64,000 nucleotides of DNA, taken from Rhizobium sp. 2MFCol3.1 (GTDB taxonomy: Bacteria > Pseudomonadota > Alphaproteobacteria > Rhizobiales > Rhizobiaceae). The position numbers were made by a program, and so were the translations under genes. The stretch covers positions 434,001 to 498,000 of the forward strand of contig NZ_KB898354.1 of NCBI RefSeq assembly GCF_000377565.1, read 5' to 3'. The stretch's first letter is position 1; each line of letters starts with the position of its first letter. This document shows, piece by piece, positions 28,048 to 37,363 of the stretch. The notes beneath the pieces are model-generated. The model ran no database searches. It saw nothing but the letters and a program-made list of their open reading frames with translations, and was not told the DNA's origin.

Positions 28048-28277
28048 ATTTCATCAGTGAAGCGTTTCATGTCGAAATCAGGATCGCCCTTGCCCATGGC
28101 GTCGGCGATCGCCTTTGCCTTCGCCAGCCTCACTTCGATTGGTACGGTCTTTCGAGCTCGGGCAAGCTCGTTTTCCAGCGCGCGGCGAACCGCTTCCGTC
28201 TTTGTCGGAGCTTTCGTCAGTTCCTGGATCTCGGCTGCGAGCCGGTCGACGTCTTCATCGCTGATATAAAGAGCCAT
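28035..28277 (-). CDS. vapB: VapB-type antitoxin (PSK/RHH family)
   Basis: This 80-aa protein begins MALYISDEDVDRLAAEIQEL, typical of Rv0623/PSK-type antitoxins. It has a DNA-binding N-terminus (TKTEAVRRALENEL) and a C-terminal tail that would wrap the toxin. GGGAGAG precedes the ATG at 28277; the longer frame start at 28298 is less likely. It is first in the operon and should repress its own promoter in the ~175-bp gap shared with the divergent kbl gene. Confidence 0.87.
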   Translation of the reverse strand: MALYISDEDVDRLAAEIQELTKAPTKTEAVRRALENELARARKTVPIEVRLAKAKAIADAMGKGDPDFDMKRFTDEMWGD

Positions 28278-28453
28278 TGCTGCTCTCCCTTCATGCAACT
28301 GTTTATCATCTTCCGAAAAGCTCTGCCATTGGTGTGTTTTATGCGAAAGCCATCACTGAAGCGCCATCATTTGCGATAGGCTCTTTGCGACAAGACGCGC
28401 GGTGATATGGTACCTGCGGCAACTGGAAACTCTCGAACAGGCGACATTGTCTC

Positions 28454-29641
28454 ATGAATACGGCTTTCCTCTCCCATTTGCGCACCGAGCTTGCCGGCCT
28501 GAAGGAGGCCGGGCTTTACAAGGCGGAGCGTGTCATCACCTCGAAACAGGCGGGTGAGATCGCGATTGCCACCGGCGAGCGAGTGCTGAATTTCTGTGCC
28601 AACAATTACCTCGGCCTTGCCGACAACGCGGAACTCGCCGAAGCCGGCAAGAAGGCGCTTGATCGCTATGGTTACGGGATGGCCTCGGTGCGTTTCATCT
28701 GCGGTACGCAGGAGGAGCACAAGCAGCTTGAGGCCAGGATTTCGTCGTTTCTTGGGATGGAAGACACGATCCTTTATTCCTCCTGCTTCGATGCCAATGG
28801 CGGCTTGTTCGAGACGCTGCTTGGCGAAGAGGATGCGATCATCTCCGATGCGCTGAACCACGCCTCGATCATCGACGGCGTGCGGCTCTCCAAGGCCAAG
28901 CGTTTCCGCTACGCCAATAACGACATGGCGGCGCTTGAGGAGGAGTTGAAGAAGGCCGAGGGCAGCCGGTTCAAGCTGATCGCGACCGATGGCGTGTTTT
29001 CGATGGACGGGATCATCGCCAATCTCCAGGGTGTCTGCGATCTTGCCGAAAAGTATGGCGCGATGGTCATGGTTGACGACAGTCATGCGGTCGGGTTCGT
29101 CGGCAAGCATGGGCGCGGTTCGGCCGAGCATTGCGGCGTCGAGGGGCGGGTCGATATCATCACCGGTACGCTCGGCAAGGCGTTGGGCGGTGCGTCAGGC
29201 GGCTATACGTCGGCGAAGGCGGAGGTGGTGGAGTGGCTGCGGCAGCGGTCGCGGCCCTATCTGTTTTCCAATACGCTGGCGCCGGTGATTGCGGCTGCGT
29301 CGCTGAAGGTCTTCGACCTGATCGATCATGGCGATGCGCTACGGGCGCGGTTGTCCGCCAATGCGGATCTGTTTCGTTCGGAGATGACGAAGCTTGGCTT
29401 CACGCTTGCGGGCGAGGGGCATCCGATCATTCCCGTCATGCTGGGGGATGCGAAGCTGGCGCAGGATATGGCGGCGTTGATGCTGAAGAAGGGTGTTTAC
29501 GTCATCGGCTTTTCCTTCCCCGTGGTGCCGAAGGGGAAGGCGCGCATCCGTACACAGATGTCGGCGGCGCATTCGGTCGAGGATGTCGAGCGGGCGATTG
29601 AGGCGTTTGCCGAGGCTGGGCGGGAGTTGGGTGTGATTTAG
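28454..29641 (+). CDS. kbl: Glycine C-acetyltransferase (2-amino-3-ketobutyrate CoA ligase)
   Basis: The 395-aa PLP enzyme of the alpha-oxoamine synthase family splits 2-amino-3-ketobutyrate with CoA into glycine and acetyl-CoA. Its motifs include [12 protein letters not shown], the substrate loop [25 protein letters not shown], and the PLP lysine in [15 protein letters not shown]. Length is standard for Kbl. It is followed 65 bp downstream by tdh, which makes its substrate from threonine, so the pair forms the threonine-to-glycine pathway. Confidence 0.96.
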   Translation: MNTAFLSHLRTELAGLKEAGLYKAERVITSKQAGEIAIATGERVLNFCANNYLGLADNAELAEAGKKALDRYGYGMASVRFICGTQEEHKQLEARISSFLGMEDTILYSSCFDANGGLFETLLGEEDAIISDALNHASIIDGVRLSKAKRFRYANNDMAALEEELKKAEGSRFKLIATDGVFSMDGIIANLQGVCDLAEKYGAMVMVDDSHAVGFVGKHGRGSAEHCGVEGRVDIITGTLGKALGGASGGYTSAKAEVVEWLRQRSRPYLFSNTLAPVIAAASLKVFDLIDHGDALRARLSANADLFRSEMTKLGFTLAGEGHPIIPVMLGDAKLAQDMAALMLKKGVYVIGFSFPVVPKGKARIRTQMSAAHSVEDVERAIEAFAEAGRELGVI

Positions 29642-29657
29642 CGCCGTGGTTGCTCCT

Positions 29658-29678
29658 CTTCTCCCCGGTCGGGAGAAG
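29658..29678. repeat. Short palindromic repeat core between kbl and tdh
   Basis: CTTCTCCC-cggtc-GGGAGAAG forms a small hairpin. The same CTTCTCCC/GGGAGAAG core occurs in the larger repeat at 61061-61172, suggesting a degraded copy of a dispersed rhizobial intergenic element. It sits inside the presumed kbl-tdh transcript. Confidence 0.5.
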
Positions 29679-29706
29679 GGGGAAAGCGGCAATTGGGAGG
29701 AATTGA

Positions 29707-30741
29707 ATGTCGAACATGATGAAGGCACTGGTGAAGTCGAAGGCCGAGGTCGGGCTGTGGATGGAGCAGGTGCCGGTGCCCGAGGTCGGGCCGAACGATG
29801 TGCTGATCAAGGTCAGGAAGTCGGCGATCTGCGGCACGGACGTGCATATCTGGAACTGGGACCAGTGGGCGCAGAAGACCATTCCGGTGCCGATGGTGGT
29901 GGGGCACGAGTTCTGCGGCGTGATCGCCGAGGTGGGCTCGGCGGTCACCAAATATCATGTCGGCGAGCGGGTCTCGGGCGAGGGGCATATCGTCTGCGGC
30001 AAATGCCGCAACTGTCGCGCCGGGCGCGGTCATCTCTGCCGCAATACGCTGGGGGTCGGCGTCAATCGTCCGGGCTCCTTTGGTGAGTTCGTCTGCATTC
30101 CTGAAGCCAATGTCGTGCCGATCCCCGACGATATTCCCGATGAGATCGCGGCGATCTTCGATCCGTTCGGCAATGCGGTGCATACGGCACTCTCTTTCGA
30201 TCTCGTCGGCGAGGACGTTCTTGTCACCGGCGCGGGTCCGATCGGCATCATGGGGGCGCTGGTCGCAAAGCGGTCGGGCGCGCGCAAGGTCGTGATCACC
30301 GATATCAATCCGCATCGGCTCGATCTCGCCCGCAAGCTCGGTATCGATCATGTCGTCGATGCGTCGAAGGAGAACCTCTCCGACGTGATGACCTCGATCG
30401 GGATGACCGAGGGCTTTGATGTCGGGCTCGAGATGTCGGGGGCCGCACCTGCCTTTCGCGACATGATCGACAAGATGAACAATGGCGGCAAGATCGCCAT
30501 TCTCGGCATCGCGCCCGCCGGTTTCGAGATCGACTGGAACAAGGTGATCTTCAAGATGCTCAATTTGAAGGGCATCTACGGACGCGAGATGTTCGAGACC
30601 TGGTACAAGATGATCGCCTTTGTGCAGGGCGGGCTGGACCTTGCGCCGGTGATTACCCACCGCATCGGCATCGACGATTTCCGCGAGGGCTTCGAGGCGA
30701 TGCGGTCGGGCAACTCAGGCAAGGTGGTGATGGACTGGTAA
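29707..30741 (+). CDS. tdh: L-threonine 3-dehydrogenase
   Basis: This 344-aa zinc-dependent MDR enzyme oxidises L-threonine to 2-amino-3-ketobutyrate with NAD+. It has the catalytic zinc motif [13 protein letters not shown], the partner [10 protein letters not shown], structural-zinc cysteines [15 protein letters not shown], and the Rossmann motif [25 protein letters not shown] is specific to threonine dehydrogenases. GGGAGG lies upstream of the ATG. It is co-transcribed with kbl. Confidence 0.96.
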   Translation: MSNMMKALVKSKAEVGLWMEQVPVPEVGPNDVLIKVRKSAICGTDVHIWNWDQWAQKTIPVPMVVGHEFCGVIAEVGSAVTKYHVGERVSGEGHIVCGKCRNCRAGRGHLCRNTLGVGVNRPGSFGEFVCIPEANVVPIPDDIPDEIAAIFDPFGNAVHTALSFDLVGEDVLVTGAGPIGIMGALVAKRSGARKVVITDINPHRLDLARKLGIDHVVDASKENLSDVMTSIGMTEGFDVGLEMSGAAPAFRDMIDKMNNGGKIAILGIAPAGFEIDWNKVIFKMLNLKGIYGREMFETWYKMIAFVQGGLDLAPVITHRIGIDDFREGFEAMRSGNSGKVVMDW

Positions 30742-30756
30742 TGGGAGGAGAATGAC

Positions 30757-31104
30757 ATGAACTATGAAGGAAGCTGCCACTGCGGCCAGATCGCTTTCGA
30801 TGTCGAGGGTGATTTCACATCGGCGATCGACTGCAACTGTTCGCTCTGCCGGCGCCGCGGCGGGCTGCTCGCTTTCGTGCCGCGCGACAAGTTCAGCCTG
30901 AAGACGCCGCGCGAGGCACTATCGACCTACACATTCAACACCCATGTGATCCAGCATCACTTCTGCAGCAATTGCGGCGTCGGCCCGTTCAGCGAGGGCA
31001 AGATGCCGGATGGCACCGAGATGGCCTGCATCAATCTGCGCTGCGTGCCCGCCGTCGATCTTACGACGATCGAGATCCAGCCTTGGGACGGCAAGTCGCA
31101 TTAG
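30757..31104 (+). CDS. GFA/CENP-V family zinc protein
   Basis: The 115-aa protein has seven cysteines in the GFA pattern: CHC (7, 9), CNCSLC (26, 28, 31) and CSNC (70, 73). This family binds two zinc ions; the founder (Gfa) promotes S-hydroxymethylglutathione formation, but most members are uncharacterised. It starts 15 bp after tdh with a GGGAGGAG site, so it is probably the third gene of the kbl-tdh operon. A role in threonine breakdown is only an inference from position. Confidence 0.85.
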   Translation: MNYEGSCHCGQIAFDVEGDFTSAIDCNCSLCRRRGGLLAFVPRDKFSLKTPREALSTYTFNTHVIQHHFCSNCGVGPFSEGKMPDGTEMACINLRCVPAVDLTTIEIQPWDGKSH

Positions 31105-31579
31105 TCTGTCGGTTGGCTGGAGCCTCGGCGTGAACGGAGGTCGGGCCGGGACGGTGTGCGGGATATGTGCGACAACTGGTCGTTTCAGAAGAATGCGGCA
31201 CGCTCTTGTCTTCCCGTGGTGACATCCTATCTATGCTTGGCAACCGCTTCGGCGGCTTGTGGCCTGTGGATAAGGCCTTTTCCAAGTTTTCTCGCGCTTT
31301 TTTGCTGGAAAAGCTTGACGAGAACTAAAATTGTGGGAATCACCGTTCGACTTGAATAGCGGTGAACTGGGTCAAGGGCAGATCGCACAACCATGGCCGG
31401 ACATTTGGTGACATATGAACTCTGTCGTCCGGCGCCGGCAATCGTGGTTAATCAGGCATTAAATGTCATCCCGTTATTTGGGATCAGGTGATTCGAGACG
31501 GCCGTTTGCGGCGCGCCGGCTTTGATAGGGCCGTTTTACCGCAGCGAGTTTGAATAGCGTCAGGAAGGCGACGATATAC
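31105..31579 (+). other. Upstream region of rpoD, no gene seen
   Basis: About 475 bp without a credible coding frame. It holds a possible promoter (31205-31233). Near rpoD there is a GC-rich potential leader hairpin (ACGGCC at ~31497 with GGCCGT at ~31530). A long 5' leader before the primary sigma-factor gene is plausible. Confidence 0.5.
31205..31233 (+). promoter_or_regulatory. Possible promoter upstream of rpoD
   Basis: CTTGTC (31205-31210) and CTATCT (31227-31232) are 16 bp apart, close to the rhizobial CTTGAC-N17-CTATAT housekeeping pattern. It would leave a leader of about 340 nt before the rpoD start, so other promoters nearer the gene are likely. Confidence 0.3.
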
Positions 31580-33634
31580 ATGGCAACGAAGGTCAAAGAG
31601 AACGAAGAAGCGGAAGTCGAACGCGACGGCGGTACCGACGGCCCTCTTCTCGATCTTTCCGATGACGCGGTCAAGAAAATGATCAAGGCCGCCAAGAAGC
31701 GCGGCTATGTGACGATGGACGAGCTCAATGCCGTTCTTCCGTCCGAGGAAGTGACATCCGAACAGATCGAAGACACGATGTCGATGCTGTCGGATATGGG
31801 CATCAACGTCATCGAAGATGAAGAAGCCGAAGAAGCCGGCGGCAACGACGGCGGCGACGACGATTCCAGCTCCGACGACGAAAGCGAAGGCGGCGAGCTT
31901 GCTCCCTCCGGCGGTACCGCACTTGCGACCGCCAAGAAGAAAGAGCCGACCGACCGCACCGACGACCCCGTGCGCATGTATCTGCGCGAAATGGGTTCGG
32001 TGGAGCTTCTGTCGCGCGAAGGCGAAATCGCCATTGCAAAGCGCATCGAGGCCGGCCGCGAAACGATGATCGGTGGTCTCTGTGAGAGCCCGCTGACCTT
32101 CCAGGCGATCATCATCTGGCGCGACGAACTCAACGAAGGCACGACGCTGCTGCGTGAGATCATCGATCTCGAAACGACCTATTCCGGTCCCGAGGCCAAG
32201 GCTGCTCCGCAGTTCCAGAGCCCCGAGAAGATCGAGGCTGACCGCAAGGCTGCCGAAGAGAAGGAAAAGACCCGCCGTACCCGTTCGGGCGACGACGACA
32301 TCACCAATGTCGGCGGCGAGGGCCTGCCTCCGGAAGAGGAAGAAGAGGACGAGGACGAATCCAACCTGTCGCTGGCCGCCATGGAAGCGGAACTGCGTCC
32401 GCAGGTCATGGAAACGCTCGACATCATCGCCGAGACCTACAAGAAGCTCCGCAAGCTGCAGGACCAGCAGGTCGAGCAGCGGCTGGCTGCGACCGGCACG
32501 CTGTCTTCCGCTCAGGAGCGCCGCTACAAGGAGCTCAAGGATGAGCTCATCAAGGCGGTGAAGTCTCTGTCGCTGAACCAGAACCGCGTCGACGCCCTTG
32601 TCGAGCAGCTCTACGACATCTCCAAGCGACTGATGCAGAACGAAGGCCGTCTGCTGCGCCTGGCCGAGTCCTACGGCGTCAAGCGTGACTCGTTCCTGGA
32701 ACAGTACCAGGGCGCCGAGCTCGATCCGAACTGGATGAAGTCGATCGCCAATCTGGCCGCACGCGGCTGGAAGGAATTCGCCAAGGGCGAAAACACCACG
32801 ATCCGCGACATCCGCCAGGAGATCCAGAATCTGGCAACGGAAACCGGCATCTCGATCGCCGAATTCCGTCGCATCGTGTCGATGGTGCAGAAGGGCGAGC
32901 GCGAAGCGCGTATCGCCAAGAAGGAAATGGTCGAAGCGAACCTTCGCCTCGTCATCTCCATCGCCAAGAAGTACACGAACCGCGGCCTGCAGTTCCTCGA
33001 CCTCATTCAGGAAGGCAATATCGGCCTGATGAAGGCGGTCGACAAGTTCGAATACCGCCGTGGTTACAAGTTCTCGACCTATGCGACGTGGTGGATTCGT
33101 CAGGCGATCACCCGCTCGATCGCCGACCAGGCCCGCACGATCCGTATTCCTGTGCACATGATCGAAACGATCAACAAGATCGTTCGTACCTCGCGCCAGA
33201 TGCTGCACGAGATCGGCCGCGAGCCGACGCCGGAAGAGCTGGCTGAAAAGCTGGCCATGCCGCTCGAAAAGGTCCGCAAGGTCCTGAAGATCGCCAAGGA
33301 GCCGATCTCGCTTGAAACGCCTGTCGGTGACGAAGAAGATTCGCACCTCGGCGATTTCATCGAGGACAAGAACGCGCTTCTGCCGATCGACGCCGCTATC
33401 CAGGCGAACCTGCGCGAAACGACGACGCGTGTTCTCGCATCGCTCACGCCGCGCGAAGAGCGCGTGCTGCGCATGCGTTTCGGCATCGGCATGAATACCG
33501 ACCATACGCTCGAAGAAGTCGGCCAGCAGTTCTCGGTTACCCGCGAACGTATCCGTCAGATCGAAGCGAAAGCGCTGCGCAAGCTGAAGCATCCGAGCCG
33601 CTCGCGTAAGCTCCGCTCGTTCCTCGACAGCTAA
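31580..33634 (+). CDS. rpoD: RNA polymerase primary sigma factor RpoD (SigA)
   Basis: The 684-aa group 1 sigma-70 factor directs RNA polymerase to housekeeping promoters. Region 1.1 is at the N-terminus, followed by an acidic stretch ([20 protein letters not shown]). Region 1.2 has [21 protein letters not shown]. Region 2 has [21 protein letters not shown] and [14 protein letters not shown], and region 4 has the [25 protein letters not shown]. Length matches S. meliloti SigA. The start at 31580 ([10 protein letters not shown]) is preferred over the in-frame start at 31550. It is separated from dnaG here by recQ, vapBC and kbl-tdh. Confidence 0.98.
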   Translation: MATKVKENEEAEVERDGGTDGPLLDLSDDAVKKMIKAAKKRGYVTMDELNAVLPSEEVTSEQIEDTMSMLSDMGINVIEDEEAEEAGGNDGGDDDSSSDDESEGGELAPSGGTALATAKKKEPTDRTDDPVRMYLREMGSVELLSREGEIAIAKRIEAGRETMIGGLCESPLTFQAIIIWRDELNEGTTLLREIIDLETTYSGPEAKAAPQFQSPEKIEADRKAAEEKEKTRRTRSGDDDITNVGGEGLPPEEEEEDEDESNLSLAAMEAELRPQVMETLDIIAETYKKLRKLQDQQVEQRLAATGTLSSAQERRYKELKDELIKAVKSLSLNQNRVDALVEQLYDISKRLMQNEGRLLRLAESYGVKRDSFLEQYQGAELDPNWMKSIANLAARGWKEFAKGENTTIRDIRQEIQNLATETGISIAEFRRIVSMVQKGEREARIAKKEMVEANLRLVISIAKKYTNRGLQFLDLIQEGNIGLMKAVDKFEYRRGYKFSTYATWWIRQAITRSIADQARTIRIPVHMIETINKIVRTSRQMLHEIGREPTPEELAEKLAMPLEKVRKVLKIAKEPISLETPVGDEEDSHLGDFIEDKNALLPIDAAIQANLRETTTRVLASLTPREERVLRMRFGIGMNTDHTLEEVGQQFSVTRERIRQIEAKALRKLKHPSRSRKLRSFLDS

Positions 33635-33654
33635 GTCGCGGACATATGTCATTC

Positions 33655-33690
33655 GAAAAGCCGGGCCTTGTGTCCGGCTTTTCTCGTTTC
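33655..33690 (+). terminator. Intrinsic terminator after rpoD
   Basis: GAAAAGCCGG (33655-33664) pairs with CCGGCTTTTC (33674-33683), followed by TCGTTTC, 20 bp after the rpoD stop. Confidence 0.8.
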
Positions 33691-33825
33691 TGACGGTGCT
33701 TAGCTGGGGATTATCCGCCTTGGCGTTCACGCCCTTGTCAGGTGTGCGTGTTTTTTGCCTTTAAGGCTTGATGATGCCTTCTTAAAAGGCCACATCGACA
33801 ACTTGTCGTTCAGCATTGCGTGGGT

Positions 33826-35121
33826 ATGGCCAAGGCAACGGAAAAGCAATTGGGGTTGTTCGGCTGGGGCGTCATCGCCTCGGTGCTGCTTCATATTGTC
33901 GTCGTTGCCGGCTTTCTGATCAAGCTGCCGCAGCCGACGCCGCCTCCCCAGGAGGAGACGGTCAATGTCGAGATGGTGCCGCCACCGGAAGAGAAGAAGC
34001 CCGAAGAGAAGAAGCCGGAGGAGCAGGCTGCGCTGAAGGTGCCGGAAGAGCCGAAGCCCGAGGAGAAGAAGCCCGAGCAGCCGGCTGCGGCCGAAAAGCC
34101 TGCCGACGAACAGAAGCCGGAAGAAAAGAAGGCCGAGCAAAAGCCGCCGGAGCCCAAGCAGGAAGAAGCCAAGGCAGAACCGCCACCGCCGCCGCCAAAG
34201 CCGCCGGAGGAGAAACCGCCGGAAGCGCCCAAGCCGCCTGAAGAGAAGCCGCCCGAGCCGCCGCCGCCTGAAAAACCTCCGGAAGAAAAGCCGACAGAGG
34301 AAAAGAAGGCTGAGGAGAAGAAGTCCGAGGAGCCGCCGAAGCCGGATCCCGCCGAACAGGCAAAGGCCGACCAGCAGCCGAAGGGACCTGATGGCAAGCC
34401 ACAGCCGATCCAGCCGCTGCGCCCCGTCTTCGAGTTCGGCGACAAGGCGAGCGGCCCGAGGAAGGCCGAGGATGGCGATGCTTCCACCGAGGCGGATAAG
34501 CCTTCGGGCGCGCCTGACGCGGAAAAGCCCACGGATGATCCCGCGTCGGCTGGAAAACCCAACGCCGACGACAAGCCGCCGGCCAAGCCCATGCCTGATG
34601 ATATCAACCTGCCGCAGGTCGATGTCGCCGACGCGCATCAGGAAAACAACGGGCCGGCCGCCGAGGCGACCGGTGTGGTGACGACCGAGATCACGCAGGC
34701 CAAGCCGAAGGAGATCGCCAAGGCTGACCCCGCCGCCAGTGCTGCTCCGGCGGCCGATCCGCTGACCAAGGTGAAGAAGCTCTATTCGCAGAACGACACG
34801 GGCGGCGACGTGGCGCGGACGGCGATCGACGGCATGCCGCGCGGCATGCGCGTTGCCGAACTCTGCACGACGGAACTGCGCGAACAGCTCAGGCACTCGC
34901 CGCAGGGGTTCCGGCCGGAGCTCTTGCCGTCCTATCGCCTGCAGCAGGGCAATGTGCTGGAGATCAAGCGTGGCGCCTTTCGTGCCAGTGCGCGCTGGTA
35001 CGATATGAGCTTCCGCTGCGAGGTCGATACCGACGGAACCAAGGTGCTAAATTTCGCCTATGACGTCGGTGCTGCTATCCCGAGGTCGCAGTGGCGCAGC
35101 CGCGGGTTCCCCGATTTCTGA
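33826..35121 (+). CDS. DUF930 protein with TonB-like proline-rich stalk
   Basis: This 431-aa protein has a short cytoplasmic N-terminus and a transmembrane segment at about residues 12-33 (GWGVIASVLLHIVVVAGFLI). A ~130-residue region made almost only of Pro, Glu and Lys (PEEKKPEEKKPEE repeats) follows. The C-terminal DUF930 domain contains two cysteines (ELCTTEL, FRCEVD). The architecture resembles TonB, with an inner-membrane anchor and a periplasm-spanning rod, but there is no TonB C-terminal motif and no exbB/exbD nearby. ATG 33826 or the GTG six bases upstream may be the start. Function is unknown. Confidence 0.85.
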   Translation: MAKATEKQLGLFGWGVIASVLLHIVVVAGFLIKLPQPTPPPQEETVNVEMVPPPEEKKPEEKKPEEQAALKVPEEPKPEEKKPEQPAAAEKPADEQKPEEKKAEQKPPEPKQEEAKAEPPPPPPKPPEEKPPEAPKPPEEKPPEPPPPEKPPEEKPTEEKKAEEKKSEEPPKPDPAEQAKADQQPKGPDGKPQPIQPLRPVFEFGDKASGPRKAEDGDASTEADKPSGAPDAEKPTDDPASAGKPNADDKPPAKPMPDDINLPQVDVADAHQENNGPAAEATGVVTTEITQAKPKEIAKADPAASAAPAADPLTKVKKLYSQNDTGGDVARTAIDGMPRGMRVAELCTTELREQLRHSPQGFRPELLPSYRLQQGNVLEIKRGAFRASARWYDMSFRCEVDTDGTKVLNFAYDVGAAIPRSQWRSRGFPDF

Positions 35122-35130
35122 TGGGCGGAT

Positions 35131-35153
35131 GCGGGCGCCGTTGTAGCGCCCGC
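35131..35153. terminator. Hairpin between convergent genes
   Basis: GCGGGCGC pairs with GCGCCCGC around a 7-nt loop in the 48-bp gap between the DUF930 gene and the beta-lactamase gene. There is no clear T-tract on either strand, so terminator function is tentative. Confidence 0.4.
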
Positions 35154-35169
35154 GAGCCTTGATCGAGGC

Positions 35170-35982
35170 CTATTTGCTGCTGCCCGCAGTCAGCGACGGC
35201 AGTTCGGCGAAGAGGGCGTCACGGGCGCGAACGCCTGCCGTGCCTTCCGTCTTCTTGTCGTCCTGGATCAGGCGGGCGAACACCACGGTCCGGTCCCCCT
35301 TCGTCGCCCAGCCGACGAACCAGCCCCAGGGGTGCTCCTCATCGAACGTGTAGTCGGGCAGCCTCGGATAGGCCATGCCGGTCTTGCCCTGCACCGACCA
35401 GCCATCCGGCAGCTCGGTCTTCTCGACGACCTTCAGCGTCATCTCTGTCGCGTGGGCGTTGACGGGAAGCTGGCGGTTCACCAGCTTGCGCAGGAACGCC
35501 ACCTGTTCCAGTGGCGATATCTTGAGCGATGAGGCGATCCATGCCCGGTCGAGGCCGTTGTTCTTGCCCTTGTCGCCGGAGAAATCGGCATTGCCGTAGT
35601 TCAGCTTCGTCGCGTAGTCGTGCAGCGCCTTTTCGCCGAGCGCGTGGGTGATGCGCTGGGAGAACCAGACGACCGAGTATTTCAGCCAGCGAACGGCATC
35701 CGTCGGCTTCTTCCAGTTCTCGCCGCCCCAATCGGGATCGCCCTTGCGAAAGTTGAGGGTCGGGGTGTGCTCGTCCTTCAGGAAGCCGCTGTCATAGCCG
35801 ATGACGCTCAGCGCCACCTTGAAGGTCGAGGCCGGCGTGACGCGGCCTTCGCAATCGCCCTCTTGGACAATCGTCTCTCCGGTCTTGGCGTCGGCCACGA
35901 CAGTACAAATAGTCTTGGCTTGCGCCGTCGTACCCATTGTGGCGATCGCTGCGGCGGCAAGCAGGGTGGGGCGGAGATGCAT
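35170..35982 (-). CDS. Class D (OXA-type) serine beta-lactamase
   Basis: The 270-aa exported enzyme hydrolyses beta-lactams in the periplasm. A signal peptide is clear (MHLRPTLLAAAAIATMGTTAQA). The active-site motifs are STFK (Ser52-Lys55; the lysine is the carbamylated base), SVV (103-105), YGN (129-131) and KTG (200-202), all in class D spacing. The start at 35982 is preferred; the upstream frame to 36051 adds no signal. It is divergent from an AmpR-like regulator, the classic arrangement for inducible beta-lactamases. Substrate range cannot be predicted. Confidence 0.92.
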   Translation of the reverse strand: MHLRPTLLAAAAIATMGTTAQAKTICTVVADAKTGETIVQEGDCEGRVTPASTFKVALSVIGYDSGFLKDEHTPTLNFRKGDPDWGGENWKKPTDAVRWLKYSVVWFSQRITHALGEKALHDYATKLNYGNADFSGDKGKNNGLDRAWIASSLKISPLEQVAFLRKLVNRQLPVNAHATEMTLKVVEKTELPDGWSVQGKTGMAYPRLPDYTFDEEHPWGWFVGWATKGDRTVVFARLIQDDKKTEGTAGVRARDALFAELPSLTAGSSK

Positions 35983-36056
35983 GGAATGGCCCTTTCTTGG
36001 TGGCTTTCTAGGGATAGCTACCAGTCGTTTGACCCCGCGACAAAGGACCAATACTA

Positions 36057-36088
36057 GATGAAGCCATTAGAAAAATTGGGGCTTCATC
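36057..36088. promoter_or_regulatory. Inverted repeat between bla and ampR-like genes
   Basis: Perfect 9-bp arms GATGAAGCC (36057-36065) and GGCTTCATC (36080-36088) with a 14-bp AT-rich spacer; the right arm ends at the base before the ATG of the regulator. It may be the LysR operator for the divergent promoters. As RNA it could also fold and hide the ribosome-binding site. Confidence 0.55.
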
Positions 36089-36982
36089 ATGGTTCGGCCA
36101 TATCTACCGCTGAACGCCTTCAGGGCTTTCGAGGCGTCTGCGCGGCACCTGAGCTTCACCAAGGCGGCGATCGAGCTCAACGTCACGCAGGCGGCCGTCA
36201 GCCACCAAGTGATCGCTCTCGAGGCGCAGCTCGGGGTGACGCTGTTTCGGCGGCTGCCGCGCGGGCTGATGATCACGGCGGAGGGCGACAGTCTGCTGCC
36301 GGTGCTGCGCGACAGCTTCGATCGCATGGCTGATGCTGTCGAGCGGCTTCGCGACGGGCATGTGCGCGAAGTGCTGACGGTTGGGGCGGTCGGAACCTTC
36401 GCGGTCGGCTGGCTGCTGCCGCGCTTGCCGTCTTTTCAGGAGCGCTATCCCTATGTCGACCTCAGGCTTTCCACCAACAACAACCGGGTGGACCTGGCGG
36501 CCGAAGGGCTCGATCTCGCCATCCGCTTCGGCGGCGGGGCGTGGCACGCGACGGAGGCGACACGGCTCTTCGAGGCGCCACTGTCGGTGCTCTGCAGGCC
36601 CGATCTCGCGGACGGGCTGAAGCGGCCGGAAGATCTCGTGGGGCAGACACTCCTGCGCTCTTATCGGCCGGACGAGTGGACGCGGTGGTTCGAGGCTGCC
36701 GGCGTTTCGCATCCGGGGCCGATGCAGAAGAGCATCGTCTTCGACACCTCGCTGGCGATGATGGAAGCGATCCAGCAGGGGATCGGCGTCGGGCTTGCGC
36801 CGCCGAAGATGTTCGAGCGCCAGCTGGCGTCCGGCCTGGTGGCGCGGCCGTTTTCCATCACTGTGTCGATGGGCAGCTACTGGCTGACGCGGCTGCATTC
36901 GCGCCCGGTGACGCCCGCGATGGCGGCGTTCTCGCAGTGGATCACGTCGGTGATTGCACAAAGTGATGAGGCAGGATGTTAG
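36089..36982 (+). CDS. LysR-family regulator of the divergent beta-lactamase (AmpR/GcvA group)
   Basis: The 297-aa regulator begins MVRPYLPLNAFRAFEASARH and has the HTH LSFTKAAIELNVTQAAVSHQV, the hallmark of the AmpR/GcvA subgroup. AmpR proteins sense muropeptides or UDP-MurNAc-pentapeptide and control a divergent beta-lactamase gene. The effector domain includes the conserved GVGLAPPKMFERQL. The divergent class D gene 106 bp away strongly suggests it is the target; use of an AmpR-like factor for a class D rather than a class A or C enzyme is worth noting. Confidence 0.85.
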   Translation: MVRPYLPLNAFRAFEASARHLSFTKAAIELNVTQAAVSHQVIALEAQLGVTLFRRLPRGLMITAEGDSLLPVLRDSFDRMADAVERLRDGHVREVLTVGAVGTFAVGWLLPRLPSFQERYPYVDLRLSTNNNRVDLAAEGLDLAIRFGGGAWHATEATRLFEAPLSVLCRPDLADGLKRPEDLVGQTLLRSYRPDEWTRWFEAAGVSHPGPMQKSIVFDTSLAMMEAIQQGIGVGLAPPKMFERQLASGLVARPFSITVSMGSYWLTRLHSRPVTPAMAAFSQWITSVIAQSDEAGC

Positions 36983-37155
36983 GGAAATAACAGAAGTTTT
37001 GCTGAACGGTCTGGAAGCGTTTTCGAAATGCGCTAAGTTGGGTGTGTCGAAGTGAAACGGAATCGTTAATCGTTCTCCGCTCCAGTCCGACACAAGCATG
37101 ACCGCCTAGCTTTGTCCCATCGCCGGATGTTAGCGGCACAAGAGGGGACAATGAC

Positions 37156-37317
37156 ATGTCGAACGAAATCGAGCGCTTTTTCGAACAGCAGGACGAAGCC
37201 ACCAAGGTGGCGATCATCGAAAGCCGTGGCGACGAGTTGACCGACATGCTGGTATCCGCGCTCGAAGATGCGCTTTCCATCCTCCACGGCGAGATGCAGC
37301 CCGAAACATTGCACTGA
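37156..37317 (+). CDS. Small 53-aa acidic protein, hypothetical
   Basis: A short frame reads MSNEIERFFEQQDEATKVAI and ends in HGEMQPETLH. AGAGGGGA lies 7 bp upstream of the ATG, a good ribosome-binding site. It has no signal peptide or membrane helix and is mostly charged and helical (ESRGDELTDMLVSALEDAL). Position before the APH gene suggests the same transcript (47 bp gap). I do not recognise a family; moderate confidence comes from the ribosome-binding site and sensible codon usage. Confidence 0.6.
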   Translation: MSNEIERFFEQQDEATKVAIIESRGDELTDMLVSALEDALSILHGEMQPETLH

Positions 37318-37363
37318 TCGCCGCCGCCTCGATCGAGGCGGGCACAACTGTCTGAGGCCTTGC

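Noticed and set aside
31484..33730. 748-codon frame antisense to rpoD
   Set aside because: It mirrors RpoD over its full length and has no recognisable domain or ribosome-binding site.
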